From contig CAWFCV010000024.1 of assembly GCA_963814435.1 (NCBI GenBank), positions 124,001 to 188,000 on the forward strand: a stretch of 64,000 nucleotides of DNA, read 5' to 3'. Numbering within the stretch: position 1 is the first letter of the stretch; every line of letters starts with the position of its first letter. Both the position numbers and the translations under genes were made by a program. Below are positions 1 to 9,109 of the stretch, piece by piece. Origin of the DNA: JAEUPI01 sp963814435 (GTDB lineage Bacteria > Pseudomonadota > Gammaproteobacteria > Burkholderiales > Burkholderiaceae_C). Below the pieces are notes generated by a model. That model saw nothing but the letters and a program-made list of their open reading frames with translations. It searched no databases and was not told where the DNA came from.

Positions 1-1022
1 CTACGTGCTGAACGCGCGGCTGTGCGGCGCCGCGGCCGGGCTTCGACGAGCGCACGGTGTTCATGGCCATCCTGCCGCTGGGCCACAACTACAACCTGGC
101 CTCGCCGGGCATGCTGGGCACGTTCTACTACGGCGGCACCGTGGTGCTGCGCCGGCGGCACCCGCGCCGACGAGGTGTTCGCGCTGGTGCAGCGCGGAGC
201 GGGTGACGCGTCATCGCCGCCGTGGTGCCGCTGATCTCCAACTGGCTGAACAGCGACGCGCCCGAGCGGCTACGACCTGTCGTTCGCTGCGAGGTGGTGC
301 AGAACGGCGGCGCGCGCCTGGCGCCCGAGCTGCGGCAACGGCTGCGCCAGCGTCTGCGGCTGCATGCCGCAGGAGATCTACGGCACCGCCGAAGGCCTGA
401 TCAACATGACGCGGCTCGACGACCCCGACGAGCTGCTGCTGCACAGCTCCGGCGCGCCGGTGTGCGACGACGACGAGATCACGCGTCGTCGACGACGCAC
501 GGCCACGAGGTGCCCGACGGCGCAGCTCGGCGAGCTGGTCACCCGCGGCCCGTACACGATCCGCGGCTACTACAACGCGCCGCAGACGAACGCCGAGGCC
601 TTCCTGCCCGGCGGCTGGTACCGCATGGGCGACATCGTGCGGCGCCAGGGGCCGCTACGTCTACACCGAAGGCCGGCGCAAGGACCTGATCAACCGCGGC
701 GGCGAGAAGATCAGCTGCGAGGAGGTCGAGAACCTGATCTTCGCCCACCCGAAGGTCAAGACCGCGGTGCTGGTGGCGATGCCCGATCCGGTGTTCGGCG
801 AAAAGGCCTGCGCCTGCGTCGTCACCAAGCCCGGCGAAACACTCGACCTCGCCGAACTGGTAGCGTTCCTGCGCCAGCAGCAGATCGCATCCTTCAAGCT
901 GCCCGAGCGGCTGGAGGTGATGCGCCGAGCTGCCGGTCAGCCCGGTCGGCAAGATCCTGAAGCGCGAGCTGCGCGAGCTGATCGCCGCGAAACTGGAACG
1001 AGAGAAACAGGCGTCGTCCTGA
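1..1022 (+). CDS. AMP-forming aryl-CoA ligase, EntE/DhbE-like (5' end outside window)
   Basis: This is the central and C-terminal part of an acyl-adenylate-forming ligase, which would activate an aryl carboxylate through an aryl-AMP. Read across frames, the protein shows the YGTAEGL segment, GYYNAPQTNAEAF, the hinge region DLINRGGEKIS and a C-terminal PVGKILKRELR whose lysine is the usual catalytic one. This order and wording resemble 2,3-dihydroxybenzoate-AMP ligases more than benzoate-CoA ligases. The start lies outside the window. At least six one-base shifts break the frame between positions 40 and 935, for example before TTCGACGAG at about 44 and before TACGACCTG at about 270; the last 80 codons are clean. 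It is followed after 55 bases by three genes that overlap each other, so it is probably one operon. The substrate is not deducible. Confidence 0.75.
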
Positions 1023-1077
1023 CGCGCGGCGCCCCGCCTCGGCACCCGCGACGGCGCCGGCGCGACCGAGGAAAGCG

Positions 1078-1548
1078 ATGAACGGCACCGCGGCAACCGA
1101 TGGGTTCGGCGACCTCGCGCTGTGGCAGGCCATGCTCGACCGGCATGCGCCGCTGTTTTCCGAGCTGCTGCCGGGCGCGGCCGTCGCCTTCGTCGCGCGC
1201 GCCGGCTCGGGCATCCAGCCCGGCAAACACCTGGCCGGTCTGACCGGCGCCGCCGGTGCCGGCGAGATGCTCACCTGGCGGATGGACGGCACGCGCATGC
1301 GCGCCGATCGCCAGCCGTACCGCGGGCTGGCGCAGCCGGGCGTCGACCTGCTGTTCGTCGCCGACGACGCCGCACTGGCGGCGCTGCGCGACGCGCTGCA
1401 CGGCGAAACCCTGTCCATCGTCAAACGCCAGATCCGAGCCGGCTCGATCATGTTCTTCGTGATGAAGACCAAGGCTCAGTTGCAGGATGCCGGCTACGAG
1501 GATTTTCTCGATTCGCTCGGGCTCGCCTTCCTGGGTGCCTGCCGATGA
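1078..1548 (+). CDS. Unrecognised 156-residue protein
   Basis: I do not recognise this family. The start is chosen at the ATG preceded by GAGGAAAGC, a reasonable ribosome site. The protein has no signal peptide or membrane span. It has an alanine/glycine-rich middle, a basic stretch (KRQIRAGSIMFFVMKTK) near residues 117-133 and an acidic segment after it. It lies between an aryl-CoA ligase and a small zinc-ribbon protein and overlaps the latter by four bases (ATGA), so the products are probably made together. It could be an accessory or carrier-type protein for the flavoenzyme downstream, but nothing in the sequence proves this. Confidence 0.5.
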   Translation: MNGTAATDGFGDLALWQAMLDRHAPLFSELLPGAAVAFVARAGSGIQPGKHLAGLTGAAGAGEMLTWRMDGTRMRADRQPYRGLAQPGVDLLFVADDAALAALRDALHGETLSIVKRQIRAGSIMFFVMKTKAQLQDAGYEDFLDSLGLAFLGACR

Positions 1549-1757
1549 TCTTCACCAACCCCAGCGGCGCGCCCGAGCTGGCCTGCGACGAATGCGGCTG
1601 CCGCTGGTTCGACCGCATGACCAACACCTGCTACGAGTGCGGCGCCGCGGTCACGCCGGATAACCTGGCCGAGATTGCCGCGGCGCTGGCCGCGTTCGCG
1701 GCGGCGCCAGCCGCCACCACCACGACTCGAGGAGACCCCGATGGCCCTGCCCGGTGA
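1545..1757 (+). CDS. Small zinc-ribbon-like protein
   Basis: A 70-residue protein whose first half carries CDECGC and, 13 residues on, CYECG. Two such CxxC pairs are typical of a rubredoxin-like zinc ribbon. The second half is low-complexity alanine/threonine. Its ATG overlaps the stop of the preceding gene (ATGA), and its own 3' end overlaps the start of the flavoprotein gene by 17 bases, a tight operon arrangement. A role as a small metal-binding or electron-transfer partner of the flavoprotein is possible but is only inference. No database family comes to mind with certainty. Confidence 0.5.
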   Translation: MIFTNPSGAPELACDECGCRWFDRMTNTCYECGAAVTPDNLAEIAAALAAFAAAPAATTTTRGDPDGPAR

Positions 1758-3739
1758 ACTGAAGCTCAAGCACCTGTTCCAGCCCGGCCGGATCGGCCGC
1801 TTCGAGACCAGGAACCTGATCAAGTACGGCGCCTGCTGCGTGTCGAACTACAACACGCGCGACGGCTTCATCACGCCGCGCGAGCTCGCGCGCATGCGCG
1901 TGATCGCCGGCACCGGCTGCGGCATCATCACCAACCAGGGCGCGTACCCCGATCCGCTCGGCGAGGGCAAGGCCTACTTCCGCCAGGTCGCGATCTTCGA
2001 CGACAAGTTCCTGCCGCAGTTCGAGACGCATCGCCGCGGACATCCACGACGCACGGCGCCGTGGCGATCCAGCAGATCCTGCACGCCGGCCGCTACGGCG
2101 GCATCGACCTCGGCTACTGCATCCAGCCCTCGGTCGTGCCGCAGACGCTGCCGCACTTCCGCCCGCCGCGCGAGGTGATGACGAAGGACGCAGATCCGCG
2201 ACATGCGTCCGCCAGCACGCCGAGGCGGCGCGAGCGCGCGGTCCGCGCCGGCTTCGACGGCACCGAGGTCACCAGCTTCATGGGCTACCTGCTCGCCAAC
2301 TTCAACTCGCGCTTCACCAACCAGCGCACCGACGAATACGGCGGCTCGATCGAGAACCGCGGCCGCTTCATGCGCGAGCTGATCGACGGCGATCAAGCAG
2401 GCGACGCCGGACAACCCGCTGGTCGTCCGCCTGAACGGCGCCGAGCTGATGGACCGCTGGGGCGGCAACACCGAGGACGAGTGCTTCGAGCTGATGCAGC
2501 AGGCGGTCGACTGCGGCGTCGACATGATCAGCGTCACCGTCGGCTGGCAGGAGGCGCCGGAGTCCTCGATCGGCCGCGACATCCCGCCGGGCCACTGGAA
2601 CTACCTGTCGGCGCAAGCGCCAAGAAGCTGTTCCCGAACACGCTGATCACCTTCGGCAACCGGCTGCCCGACCCGGTGATGGCCGAACGACTGCATCGCG
2701 CGACGGCGAGTTCGACTTCTGGGAGGTCTGCCGGCCGCTGCTGGCCGACCCCGAGCTGATCCACAAGGCCGCCGAGGACCGGCTCGACGAGGTGCGCCGC
2801 TGCATCGGCTCGCTGAACTGCCTGTCGCGGCTGTTCCGCGACCTGCCCTACACCTGCACGATGAATCCGGCGCTCGGCCACGAGGTCGAGCCGGAGTACC
2901 AGATCACGCCGGCGGCGGTGAAGAAGAAGGTGATGGTCATCGGCGCCGGCCCGGCCGGCATGGAGTGCGCGATCACCGCGCGCAAGCGCGGCCACGACGT
3001 CACCGTGTTCGAGAAGAGCCGACCGCATCGGCGGCAACCTGCTGCGCCTATGCCGACCAACGACCTGGCGCGCCCCGACGACCTGCTGAGCGTGGTGCGC
3101 CACTACGAGGTCATGGCCGCCAAGCTCGGCATCGAGATGCGGCTTCAACACCGAGGCCAATCGCGAAGTTCATGCGCAGCGTGCTGCACCAGTACGACGT
3201 CTGCGTGGTCGCCGCCGGCGCGCGCATCGACCTGCAGGCCTGCGCGGCACCTCGAAGGCGCACGAGCGCATGGTCGACGCGCTCGACGTCGCGCACGGCC
3301 GCGTGCAAGGCCGGCGCAGCGCGTGGTGATGGTCGGCGGCGGCAAGATCGGCCTCACGCTGGCCGAATCGCTCGCGCAAGTCGGGCGCACGAGGTGGTGA
3401 TCGTCGAGGAAGACAAGCGCATCGCCGGCGACGTGATGCCGTCGTTCAAGTGGCGCCACACCGCCTGGGTCGAGGAGCTCGAGCATCCGCACGCTGACCT
3501 CGAGCGCGGCTCATCGAGGTCGGCGCCGATGGCGCGACGGTGCGAAACGCGCAGCGGCGAGGAGACCTTCATCGCCGCCGACACGGTGGTCGGTGTCGGG
3601 GCCGCGCCTGCCCAACCACGACCTGTTCCACGAATTCGAGTGGATGATCGACGAGCTGCATGGCGCCGGCGACGCGGTGATCGCGCGCGACATGGATGCC
3701 GCGATCCACGAGGGCTTCCGGCTCGGCGTGCGCATCTAG
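1741..3739 (+). CDS. Old-yellow-enzyme/TMADH-type flavoprotein with C-terminal FAD/NAD domain (frameshifted)
   Basis: A protein of about 660 residues of the 2,4-dienoyl-CoA reductase/trimethylamine dehydrogenase family. It has an FMN-binding TIM barrel (HAGRYGG, then FNSRFTNQRTDEYGGSIENR), an iron-sulfur motif and a C-terminal nucleotide-binding domain (VMVIGAGPAGMEC, later VVMVGGGKIGLTLAES). The usual C-x2-C-x2-C-x11-C cluster motif reads C-I-G-S-L-N-C followed by a fourth cysteine, so the second ligand is serine (codon 2810-2812). About nine one-base shifts break the frame, but both halves are intact by homology. It follows an aryl-CoA ligase and two small genes, so it probably reduces an aromatic or enoyl-CoA compound. 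The substrate is unknown, and FadH-like or 2-enoate-reductase-like roles are alternatives. Confidence 0.75.
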
Positions 3740-3754
3740 CCGCGCCGCGGCGCG

Positions 3755-4744
3755 CTACGGCCCGGGCGCCAGCCGCGCGCGGTCGTGCGGCGCGTCGAAG
3801 TCGAGGTCGGGCCCGATCGGCACCACGCCGCTCGGGTTGATCGTGCGGTGGCTCTCGTAGTAGTGGCGCTTGGCGTGCAGCGCGCTGAAGGTCTGCGCGA
3901 CGCCGGGCGTCTGATACAGGTCACGCGTGTAGCCCCACAGGTTCGGGTACTCGACGATGCGCCGCCGGTTGCACTTGAAGTGCGCGTAGTACACCAGGTC
4001 GAAGCGCAGCAGCGTCACGAGCAGCCGGATGTCGGCCTCGGTGATCCGGTCGCCGCACAGGTAGCGCCGATCGGCGAGCAAGGCCTCGAGCCAATCGAGC
4101 GTGTCGAACACCGGGGTCACCGCCGCGTCGTAGGCCTGCTGCGTGGTGGCGAACCCGGCCTTGTAGACGCCGTCGTTCAGGCCGTCGTAGATGCGCGCGT
4201 TGAGCGCGTCGATCTGCGGCCGCAGCGGCGCCGGGTAGTAGTCGCCGGCGCGCGCACCCACCGCATCGAAGGCCGAGTTGAACATGCGCACGATCTCGGA
4301 CGACTCGTTGTTGACGATCGTGGCGGTGTGCCTGTCCCACAACACCGGCGTGGTGACGCGCCCGGTGTACGTCGGGTCGGCCGCCAGGTACACCTGATAG
4401 AGGTACTGCGCCCGGTGAATCGGATCGGGCACCACGCCCGGCCCGTCGTCGAAGGTCCAGCCGCGGTCGAGCATGCGCCAGTGCACCACCGACAGCGACA
4501 CCAGGTCGTCCAGCCCTTTCAGCGCGCGCACGATCAGCGTGCGGTGGGCCCATGGGCAGGCCAGGCTCACGTACAGGTGATAACGCCCGGGCGCCGCAGC
4601 GAAACCACCATGGCCGCTCGGTCCGGTCGCGCCGTCGGGTGTGACCCAGCTGCGAAACCGCGTGCGCGGCCGCACGAAGCGCCCGTCGGTCGTGGCAGTG
4701 TCGTACCACTCGTCGCGCCAGACCCCGTCGACCAGTTGTCCCAT
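3755..4744 (-). CDS. yqjG: Glutathionyl-hydroquinone reductase (GST omega/Xi-like)
   Basis: A 329-residue protein matching the length and motifs of the YqjG/PcpF/ECM4 family, which removes glutathione from glutathionyl-hydroquinones. The catalytic cysteine is Cys63 in the motif ACPWAHR. The C-terminal all-helical GST domain contains the family segments NNESSEIVRMFN and CGDRITEADIRLLVTL. The gene is monocistronic, convergent with the flavoprotein operon to its left (15 bases between the stops) and followed on the same strand by the zinc-uptake genes. In an aromatic-degrading host it would repair quinone-glutathione adducts in the cytoplasm. Confidence 0.9.
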   Translation of the reverse strand: MGQLVDGVWRDEWYDTATTDGRFVRPRTRFRSWVTPDGATGPSGHGGFAAAPGRYHLYVSLACPWAHRTLIVRALKGLDDLVSLSVVHWRMLDRGWTFDDGPGVVPDPIHRAQYLYQVYLAADPTYTGRVTTPVLWDRHTATIVNNESSEIVRMFNSAFDAVGARAGDYYPAPLRPQIDALNARIYDGLNDGVYKAGFATTQQAYDAAVTPVFDTLDWLEALLADRRYLCGDRITEADIRLLVTLLRFDLVYYAHFKCNRRRIVEYPNLWGYTRDLYQTPGVAQTFSALHAKRHYYESHRTINPSGVVPIGPDLDFDAPHDRARLAPGP

Positions 4745-4771
4745 GGCGCATTCTCGCCGCGCGGCGCCGCG

Positions 4772-5566
4772 TCAGCGCAGCGACGGCGCGCGCTTGACCA
4801 GCGTGCCGCCGGCGGCGCGCCGCACGAGCACCCACACGAGCGCGCAGGCGGCCAGCGCCCACACGATCACCGCGCCCGACGGCAGGTCGAACAGCGCCGA
4901 CAGCGCCAGGCCCAGCGCATAACCCGCCGCGCCGATGCCGTAGGCCACGGCGTGGCGACGCCTGCCGCTTTGCGCACGCGCCGCCAGCGCCGGAATGATC
5001 AGGCTCGAGAACACCAGGTACACGCCCACCAGCTGCACCGACGCGGTGACGGCCAATGCAAAGGCGCCGTAGAAACCGAAGCGGCCCCAGCGCGCCACCC
5101 AGCCGAGCGCCATCGCCGCCAGCAGCAGCGCCGACACGCCGGCCAGCCACAGCAGCTGGGTTGCGTTGACCCACAGGATCTGCCCGATCAACAGCTCCTT
5201 GAGATGCTCGCCACCGTGCGGGTTGCCGGCCAGCAGCACGATGCCGGCACAGGCCGCGAGGATGAACATCACGCCGATCAGTGCCTCCTGTTGCTCGGGT
5301 GCCCTGCGTTCGGTCCAGGTCAGCAGAGCCGCGCCGAGCAACGCGGCGCACACCGCAGCCGCCTGCACGGCCACGCCGCCTTCGGGCAGCCCCAGCGCAG
5401 CGCCGGCGATCACGCCGAGCCCTGCGATCTGCGCGATCGCCAGGTCGATGAACACGATGCCACGGTCGAGCACCTGCGCACCGAGCGGCACGTGTGTCGC
5501 CAGCACCAGCAGCCCGGCCACGAGTGCCGGGCCGACGATGGCCCAATCGAGCGCGCTCCAGTTCAT
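4772..5566 (-). CDS. znuB: Zinc/manganese ABC transporter permease, ZnuB-type
   Basis: A 264-residue integral membrane protein of the ABC-3 family with about eight hydrophobic segments. The family-typical stretch DRGIVFIDLAIAQIAGLG lies near the N terminus and VYLVFSSLIIPALAA near residue 190. The ATG overlaps the stop of the upstream substrate-binding protein by four bases, which fixes the start. It would move zinc (or a related metal) across the inner membrane. No ATP-binding subunit gene (ZnuC) lies in this operon, so the ATPase must come from elsewhere. Confidence 0.85.
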   Translation of the reverse strand: MNWSALDWAIVGPALVAGLLVLATHVPLGAQVLDRGIVFIDLAIAQIAGLGVIAGAALGLPEGGVAVQAAAVCAALLGAALLTWTERRAPEQQEALIGVMFILAACAGIVLLAGNPHGGEHLKELLIGQILWVNATQLLWLAGVSALLLAAMALGWVARWGRFGFYGAFALAVTASVQLVGVYLVFSSLIIPALAARAQSGRRRHAVAYGIGAAGYALGLALSALFDLPSGAVIVWALAACALVWVLVRRAAGGTLVKRAPSLR

Positions 5567-6480
5567 GGCCTGGCGCCGGCGGCAAGCAGACGGGCCAGCG
5601 TGTCGTCGAACAGGCCGAACAGGTCCTTCGCAGCGTCGGTGCCGCCGACGGTGAACGGCACCTTGACCACCGGAATGCCGGCGTTCTTGCTCAGCCACTC
5701 CGACGGCCGCGCATCCTGGTAGGCCGCATGCAACACCAGCCGCGCCGGGGTCGCCTTCAACGCCGACAGCACGCCCTGCAGGTGCGCCGCGGTCGGCTCG
5801 ACGCCGGGCTTGGGCTCGAGCACGGCCACCTCCTTCATGCCCAGCCAGTCGTAGAGATAGACGAAAGCCTTGTGCTGCGACACCACCGGCATGCCTTTCA
5901 GCGGCGCCGCCTGGGCCGTCCAGCGCGCGATGGCCTGCTGCCAGCGCCGGTTGAAGTCGGCCAGCGCTTTCGCATAGTCGCCCGCATGCGCCGGATCCAA
6001 CTGCTGCAGCCGCGCGCCGAGCGCCGCGGCCACGCGCGCGATGTTGCGCGGGTCGGTCTGGATGTGCGGGTTGCCGGCGGCGTGCACGTCGCCCTGCGCG
6101 CGGTCGAGCTGCGCCGGCACGTCGAGCTTGGTCACGGCGTCGGCCGCGGCGAAGTGGCCCGGCTGACCCGGCTGCACCTTCGCGTTGCCCGACTGCTGCA
6201 GCAGCACCGGCAGCCAGCCGATCTCGAGCTCGGCGCCGGTGCACACCACCAGGTCGGCGTTGCGCGCGCGGGCGATCAGGCTCGGCTTGGCCTGGATCTG
6301 GTGCGGATCCTGCAATGCGCTGGTGGCCACCGACACGTCGACCAGGCCGCCGCCGAGCTCCTGCGCCAGCGCGCCCCACTCGGGCTCGCAGGCGAAGACC
6401 CGCAGCGCGGCGTGCGCCGGCAGCGTGCACAGCGCCAGTGCGGCGGCGAAGCACGCGATCTTGGACTTGATTCGTACCAT
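5563..6480 (-). CDS. znuA: Periplasmic zinc-binding protein, ZnuA/TroA family
   Basis: A 305-residue cluster 9 substrate-binding protein with a cleavable signal peptide of about 24 residues ending at PAHA. Likely metal-ligand histidines lie in DPHQIQAKP (His60) and GNPHIQTDP, as is usual in the family. The long histidine-rich loop of many ZnuA proteins is absent. The C-terminal half has the HKAFVYLYDWLG and PFTVGGTDAAKDL segments. It lies downstream of an outer-membrane protein and overlaps the permease gene, so the operon would carry a metal from the outer membrane to the cytoplasm. Zinc is the best guess from family membership; manganese is the alternative. Confidence 0.82.
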   Translation of the reverse strand: MVRIKSKIACFAAALALCTLPAHAALRVFACEPEWGALAQELGGGLVDVSVATSALQDPHQIQAKPSLIARARNADLVVCTGAELEIGWLPVLLQQSGNAKVQPGQPGHFAAADAVTKLDVPAQLDRAQGDVHAAGNPHIQTDPRNIARVAAALGARLQQLDPAHAGDYAKALADFNRRWQQAIARWTAQAAPLKGMPVVSQHKAFVYLYDWLGMKEVAVLEPKPGVEPTAAHLQGVLSALKATPARLVLHAAYQDARPSEWLSKNAGIPVVKVPFTVGGTDAAKDLFGLFDDTLARLLAAGARP

Positions 6481-6499
6481 CGTGCACTCCTGAAGGCGG

Positions 6500-7891
6500 T
6501 CAGTAGCGGTGCGCGCCGTGCGCGCCCAGGCTCATCTGGTATTGCAGGAACAGCTGCCGGTCGCTGATGCCTTCGCGCGAGCGGTCCTGCGCGAGTTGCA
6601 GCCGCACGCGCGAGAACTCGCTGGCGCTGAAGTCCAGCATCAGCGCCTCTTTGCGCGGGCGGTGGTCGGTGGCGGTCGAGCGCCCGGCGTTCAGACCGTA
6701 GTCCGGCGTGCCGGGGTCCAGCCGCTCGGTGCGCAGGCCCAGGCGCCAGCGCGGCATGAACTGGTAGATGCCCTGCAGGTACCAGCCCGACTGCACGGCC
6801 CGATACGCGCCGGCGCTGTCGGAGTTGCCGACGTCGTAGACCAGCGTGCCGCTGCCCGTGCTGCGCAGGTACTCCCCCTGGAGCTTGAAGTTCGTCCGCG
6901 TCGCGTTGCCGTCGGGCGCCCACTTCCACACAGCGTCGGCCACCCAGACCCGCGTGCGGCCGCTGAAGGCGTTGGTCACGGCGCTGCCCGAGGCATCCAG
7001 CGCGGCCAGCGCGAGGTCGTCGGCCTTGGCCTGCAACACCGACAGCCCGGCACGCCAGCTGTGGCTGTCGCCGACATCGCCGCCGGTGTGCGCCGTCAGC
7101 GCCGCCATGCCGGCGCCGTTGCGGCTGTTGTCGCCGCCGGGAAAGCCGCGGCCGCGGCCGAGCTCGGCGCCCAATTCGATGAAACGGTCGGTCGGTGCAA
7201 GCCAGGTCAGCTGCACGCCGTCGTCGCCGTACTGGGTACCGAGCAAGGCCTGATAGGCGAGCGGGTTGTCGACGAAGTCCCAGCTGTGCGCGTGCTGCGC
7301 ATTGAGGTAGCCCACGCCGGAGAAGAAGCGCCCGGCCTTCAGCGACAGGCCGCTGCCCAGCGACGTCGTCTGCACGTAGGCCTCCTCCACCGAGATGGTG
7401 TCGTCGGCGTGCAGCGCGAAATTCGCCGCGCCGCGCCAATACGGGTCGACGCTCGCCGCGAATCCCAGCTCCGACTCCGCGAGGCTGAACCCGCGCGTGC
7501 CCGGGCCGGCCTCGGCGCCGACCGGCAACTGGAATCCGGTGATCGCGTACCGCACCGGATCCTGCGAGGTGCGGGTGTACAGGCCGGACAGGATCAACGA
7601 CGTCGACGGGTTGAACGCGTTGGCGCCGCCGCTCGCCGCCGGCGGCGCCGTGGCCGTCGCTGGCGGTGTGGCCGGCGGCACGCCGGCGTTGCCGGTCGCC
7701 GTGCCGGGCGCGGCGACCTGCGCCTCGGCCGCCTTGAGCCGCAGCTCCAGCGCCTGCATCCGCGCCTCGTACGCGGCGCGCATGGCGTTCATCTCCTCGC
7801 GCAACGCCTGGATGTCGGCGGCAGCGTCGGCGTGCGCACCGCACGGCGCGGTCAGCGCCAGCATGATGCTGGCACGAATCAACGTGTGCAT
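6500..7891 (-). CDS. Outer-membrane beta-barrel protein of the metal-uptake operon
   Basis: A 463-residue exported protein. A signal peptide (about 21 residues) is followed by a coiled coil (roughly residues 25-60, with heptads such as MRAAYEARMQALELRLKAAE), an Ala/Pro-rich linker, and then a long region of alternating polar and aromatic residues typical of a porin barrel, ending in HRY. It has no TonB box or plug domain that I can see. It is 19 bases upstream of znuA on the same strand and probably gives the metal a route across the outer membrane. The start is the ATG at the signal peptide. I cannot assign a named family with certainty. Confidence 0.65.
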   Translation of the reverse strand: MHTLIRASIMLALTAPCGAHADAAADIQALREEMNAMRAAYEARMQALELRLKAAEAQVAAPGTATGNAGVPPATPPATATAPPAASGGANAFNPSTSLILSGLYTRTSQDPVRYAITGFQLPVGAEAGPGTRGFSLAESELGFAASVDPYWRGAANFALHADDTISVEEAYVQTTSLGSGLSLKAGRFFSGVGYLNAQHAHSWDFVDNPLAYQALLGTQYGDDGVQLTWLAPTDRFIELGAELGRGRGFPGGDNSRNGAGMAALTAHTGGDVGDSHSWRAGLSVLQAKADDLALAALDASGSAVTNAFSGRTRVWVADAVWKWAPDGNATRTNFKLQGEYLRSTGSGTLVYDVGNSDSAGAYRAVQSGWYLQGIYQFMPRWRLGLRTERLDPGTPDYGLNAGRSTATDHRPRKEALMLDFSASEFSRVRLQLAQDRSREGISDRQLFLQYQMSLGAHGAHRY

Positions 7892-7968
7892 GGGTTTCCC
7901 ACTCCAAACCAGAACATCGGAACGCGCGCACCCGCAGGTGCTGCGGGTCGGGCGCGACGGCTCAGCGG

Positions 7969-8316
7969 TCAGCGTGACGTGACAGGTGGCGCGCGGCTGC
8001 GATAGGCCGGCACGAGTGACGCGAACCACTGCGCGGCCGTGGCCGGCCGCGGCATCGCGTGCCGCGCCGTCGAAAGTCCAGCGCCCGGCGGCGCCCCGGA
8101 CGCAGCGCCGCTGCCCAGGTGGGCGGCGACGAGGCACAGGTCGCACGGCGTCGACCGCGGTGCAGACGTCCCGTCGTCATGCGCCTGCGCCGCGGAGGTG
8201 GTATGCCACACGCCATGCCAGAGCGCCGTCGACTGCGCCACCGGCAGCAGCAGGGCCAGGCACAGCAACCACGCCAGGCTGGCGCGTGCGCGCGATCGGA
8301 TGCAGGTCATCGACAT
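7969..8316 (-). CDS. Small secreted DUF2946-like protein
   Basis: A protein of about 115 residues starting MSMTCIRSRAR with a strong hydrophobic signal (residues about 12-28) followed by a histidine-containing stretch (LWHGVWHTTSAAQAHDDG) and the motif PCDLCLVAAHLG. The CDLC pair and short length resemble DUF2946 proteins, which are often found next to metal-transport genes. It is the first gene of the metal-uptake operon, 77 bases upstream of the outer-membrane protein. An upstream in-frame ATG at 8331 is an alternative start. A periplasmic metal-handling role is inference. Confidence 0.55.
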   Translation of the reverse strand: MSMTCIRSRARASLAWLLCLALLLPVAQSTALWHGVWHTTSAAQAHDDGTSAPRSTPCDLCLVAAHLGSGAASGAPPGAGLSTARHAMPRPATAAQWFASLVPAYRSRAPPVTSR

Positions 8317-8419
8317 GGCGAGTGAGCCCATGGTACGCCTGCCGCCGCGGCGGCCCTGGCCAGGCGGTGCCGGCACGGCGATGATCGCACTCGCCGCAAC
8401 ACGATACCGGGAGCATCGC

Positions 8420-9082
8420 ATGAACGACCCAGACCAGGACCTCGTCGTTTCGTACCTCACGCTGCGCCAGATGATCGGCTGGGTCGGCCTGCTGATGCCG
8501 ATCGGCGTGCGGCTGGGCGCGCTGATCTTCGAGGGCATCGACGGCACCGATTCGATCAGCGCGTACTACTACACCGGCATGCGCGACGTGTTCGTGTCGA
8601 CGCTGGTGCTGGTGGGCGCATTGCTCACCTGCTACCGCACGCCCGACTGGAAGGACAACGCGGTGGCGGTGGTCGCCGGGCTTGCCGCGGTGGGCATCGG
8701 GCTGTTTCCGATGGATCCCACATTCGCGGTCCAGGTATTGCAGAAGCACCCCGACATGGGCGACGCGAAGTGCTACATCATCCGCGGCATCCTCGGCTAC
8801 CACTTCGTCTTCGTGACCCTGTTCTTCGCGCTGTCGTCCTACCTCGTCACCTTCCGCTTCAGCGCGTTCACGCCGGCGCAGCCGACGCGGCAGAAGCTGG
8901 TGCGCAACAAGATCTATCGCATCTGCGGCGCGGCGATGATCGTGTCGTTCGTGGCCATCGGGCTGCTGGCGGCGCTGAACCACGGCGGCTCGATCTTCTG
9001 GCCCGAGACGGTGGCGGTGGTGGCCTTCGCGACCGCCTGGCTGGTGAAGGGCCGGACAATCCTCAAGGACCGCGCGGCCTAG
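8420..9082 (+). CDS. Six-span membrane protein of unknown function
   Basis: A 220-residue protein with about six hydrophobic segments (near residues 17-35, 50-70, 76-95, 118-142, 160-180 and 188-208) and short loops. Conserved-looking polar segments are GTDSISAYYYTGMRDVF between spans 1 and 2 and FPMDPTF after span 3. The ATG follows GGGAGCATCGC, a good ribosome site. It is transcribed away from the zinc operon and is followed 27 bases later by a persulfide dioxygenase gene, possibly a two-gene unit. I do not recognise the function. Confidence 0.6.
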   Translation: MNDPDQDLVVSYLTLRQMIGWVGLLMPIGVRLGALIFEGIDGTDSISAYYYTGMRDVFVSTLVLVGALLTCYRTPDWKDNAVAVVAGLAAVGIGLFPMDPTFAVQVLQKHPDMGDAKCYIIRGILGYHFVFVTLFFALSSYLVTFRFSAFTPAQPTRQKLVRNKIYRICGAAMIVSFVAIGLLAALNHGGSIFWPETVAVVAFATAWLVKGRTILKDRAA

Positions 9083-9109
9083 GGCCTGTTCACACTCCGG
9101 AGGCCACGC

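Noticed and set aside
1..3739. Decay of the ligase and flavoprotein into pseudogenes
   Set aside because: The breaks are isolated one-base insertions with conserved motifs on both sides, the same kind as in bcrB and the phenol genes; sequence error is more likely.
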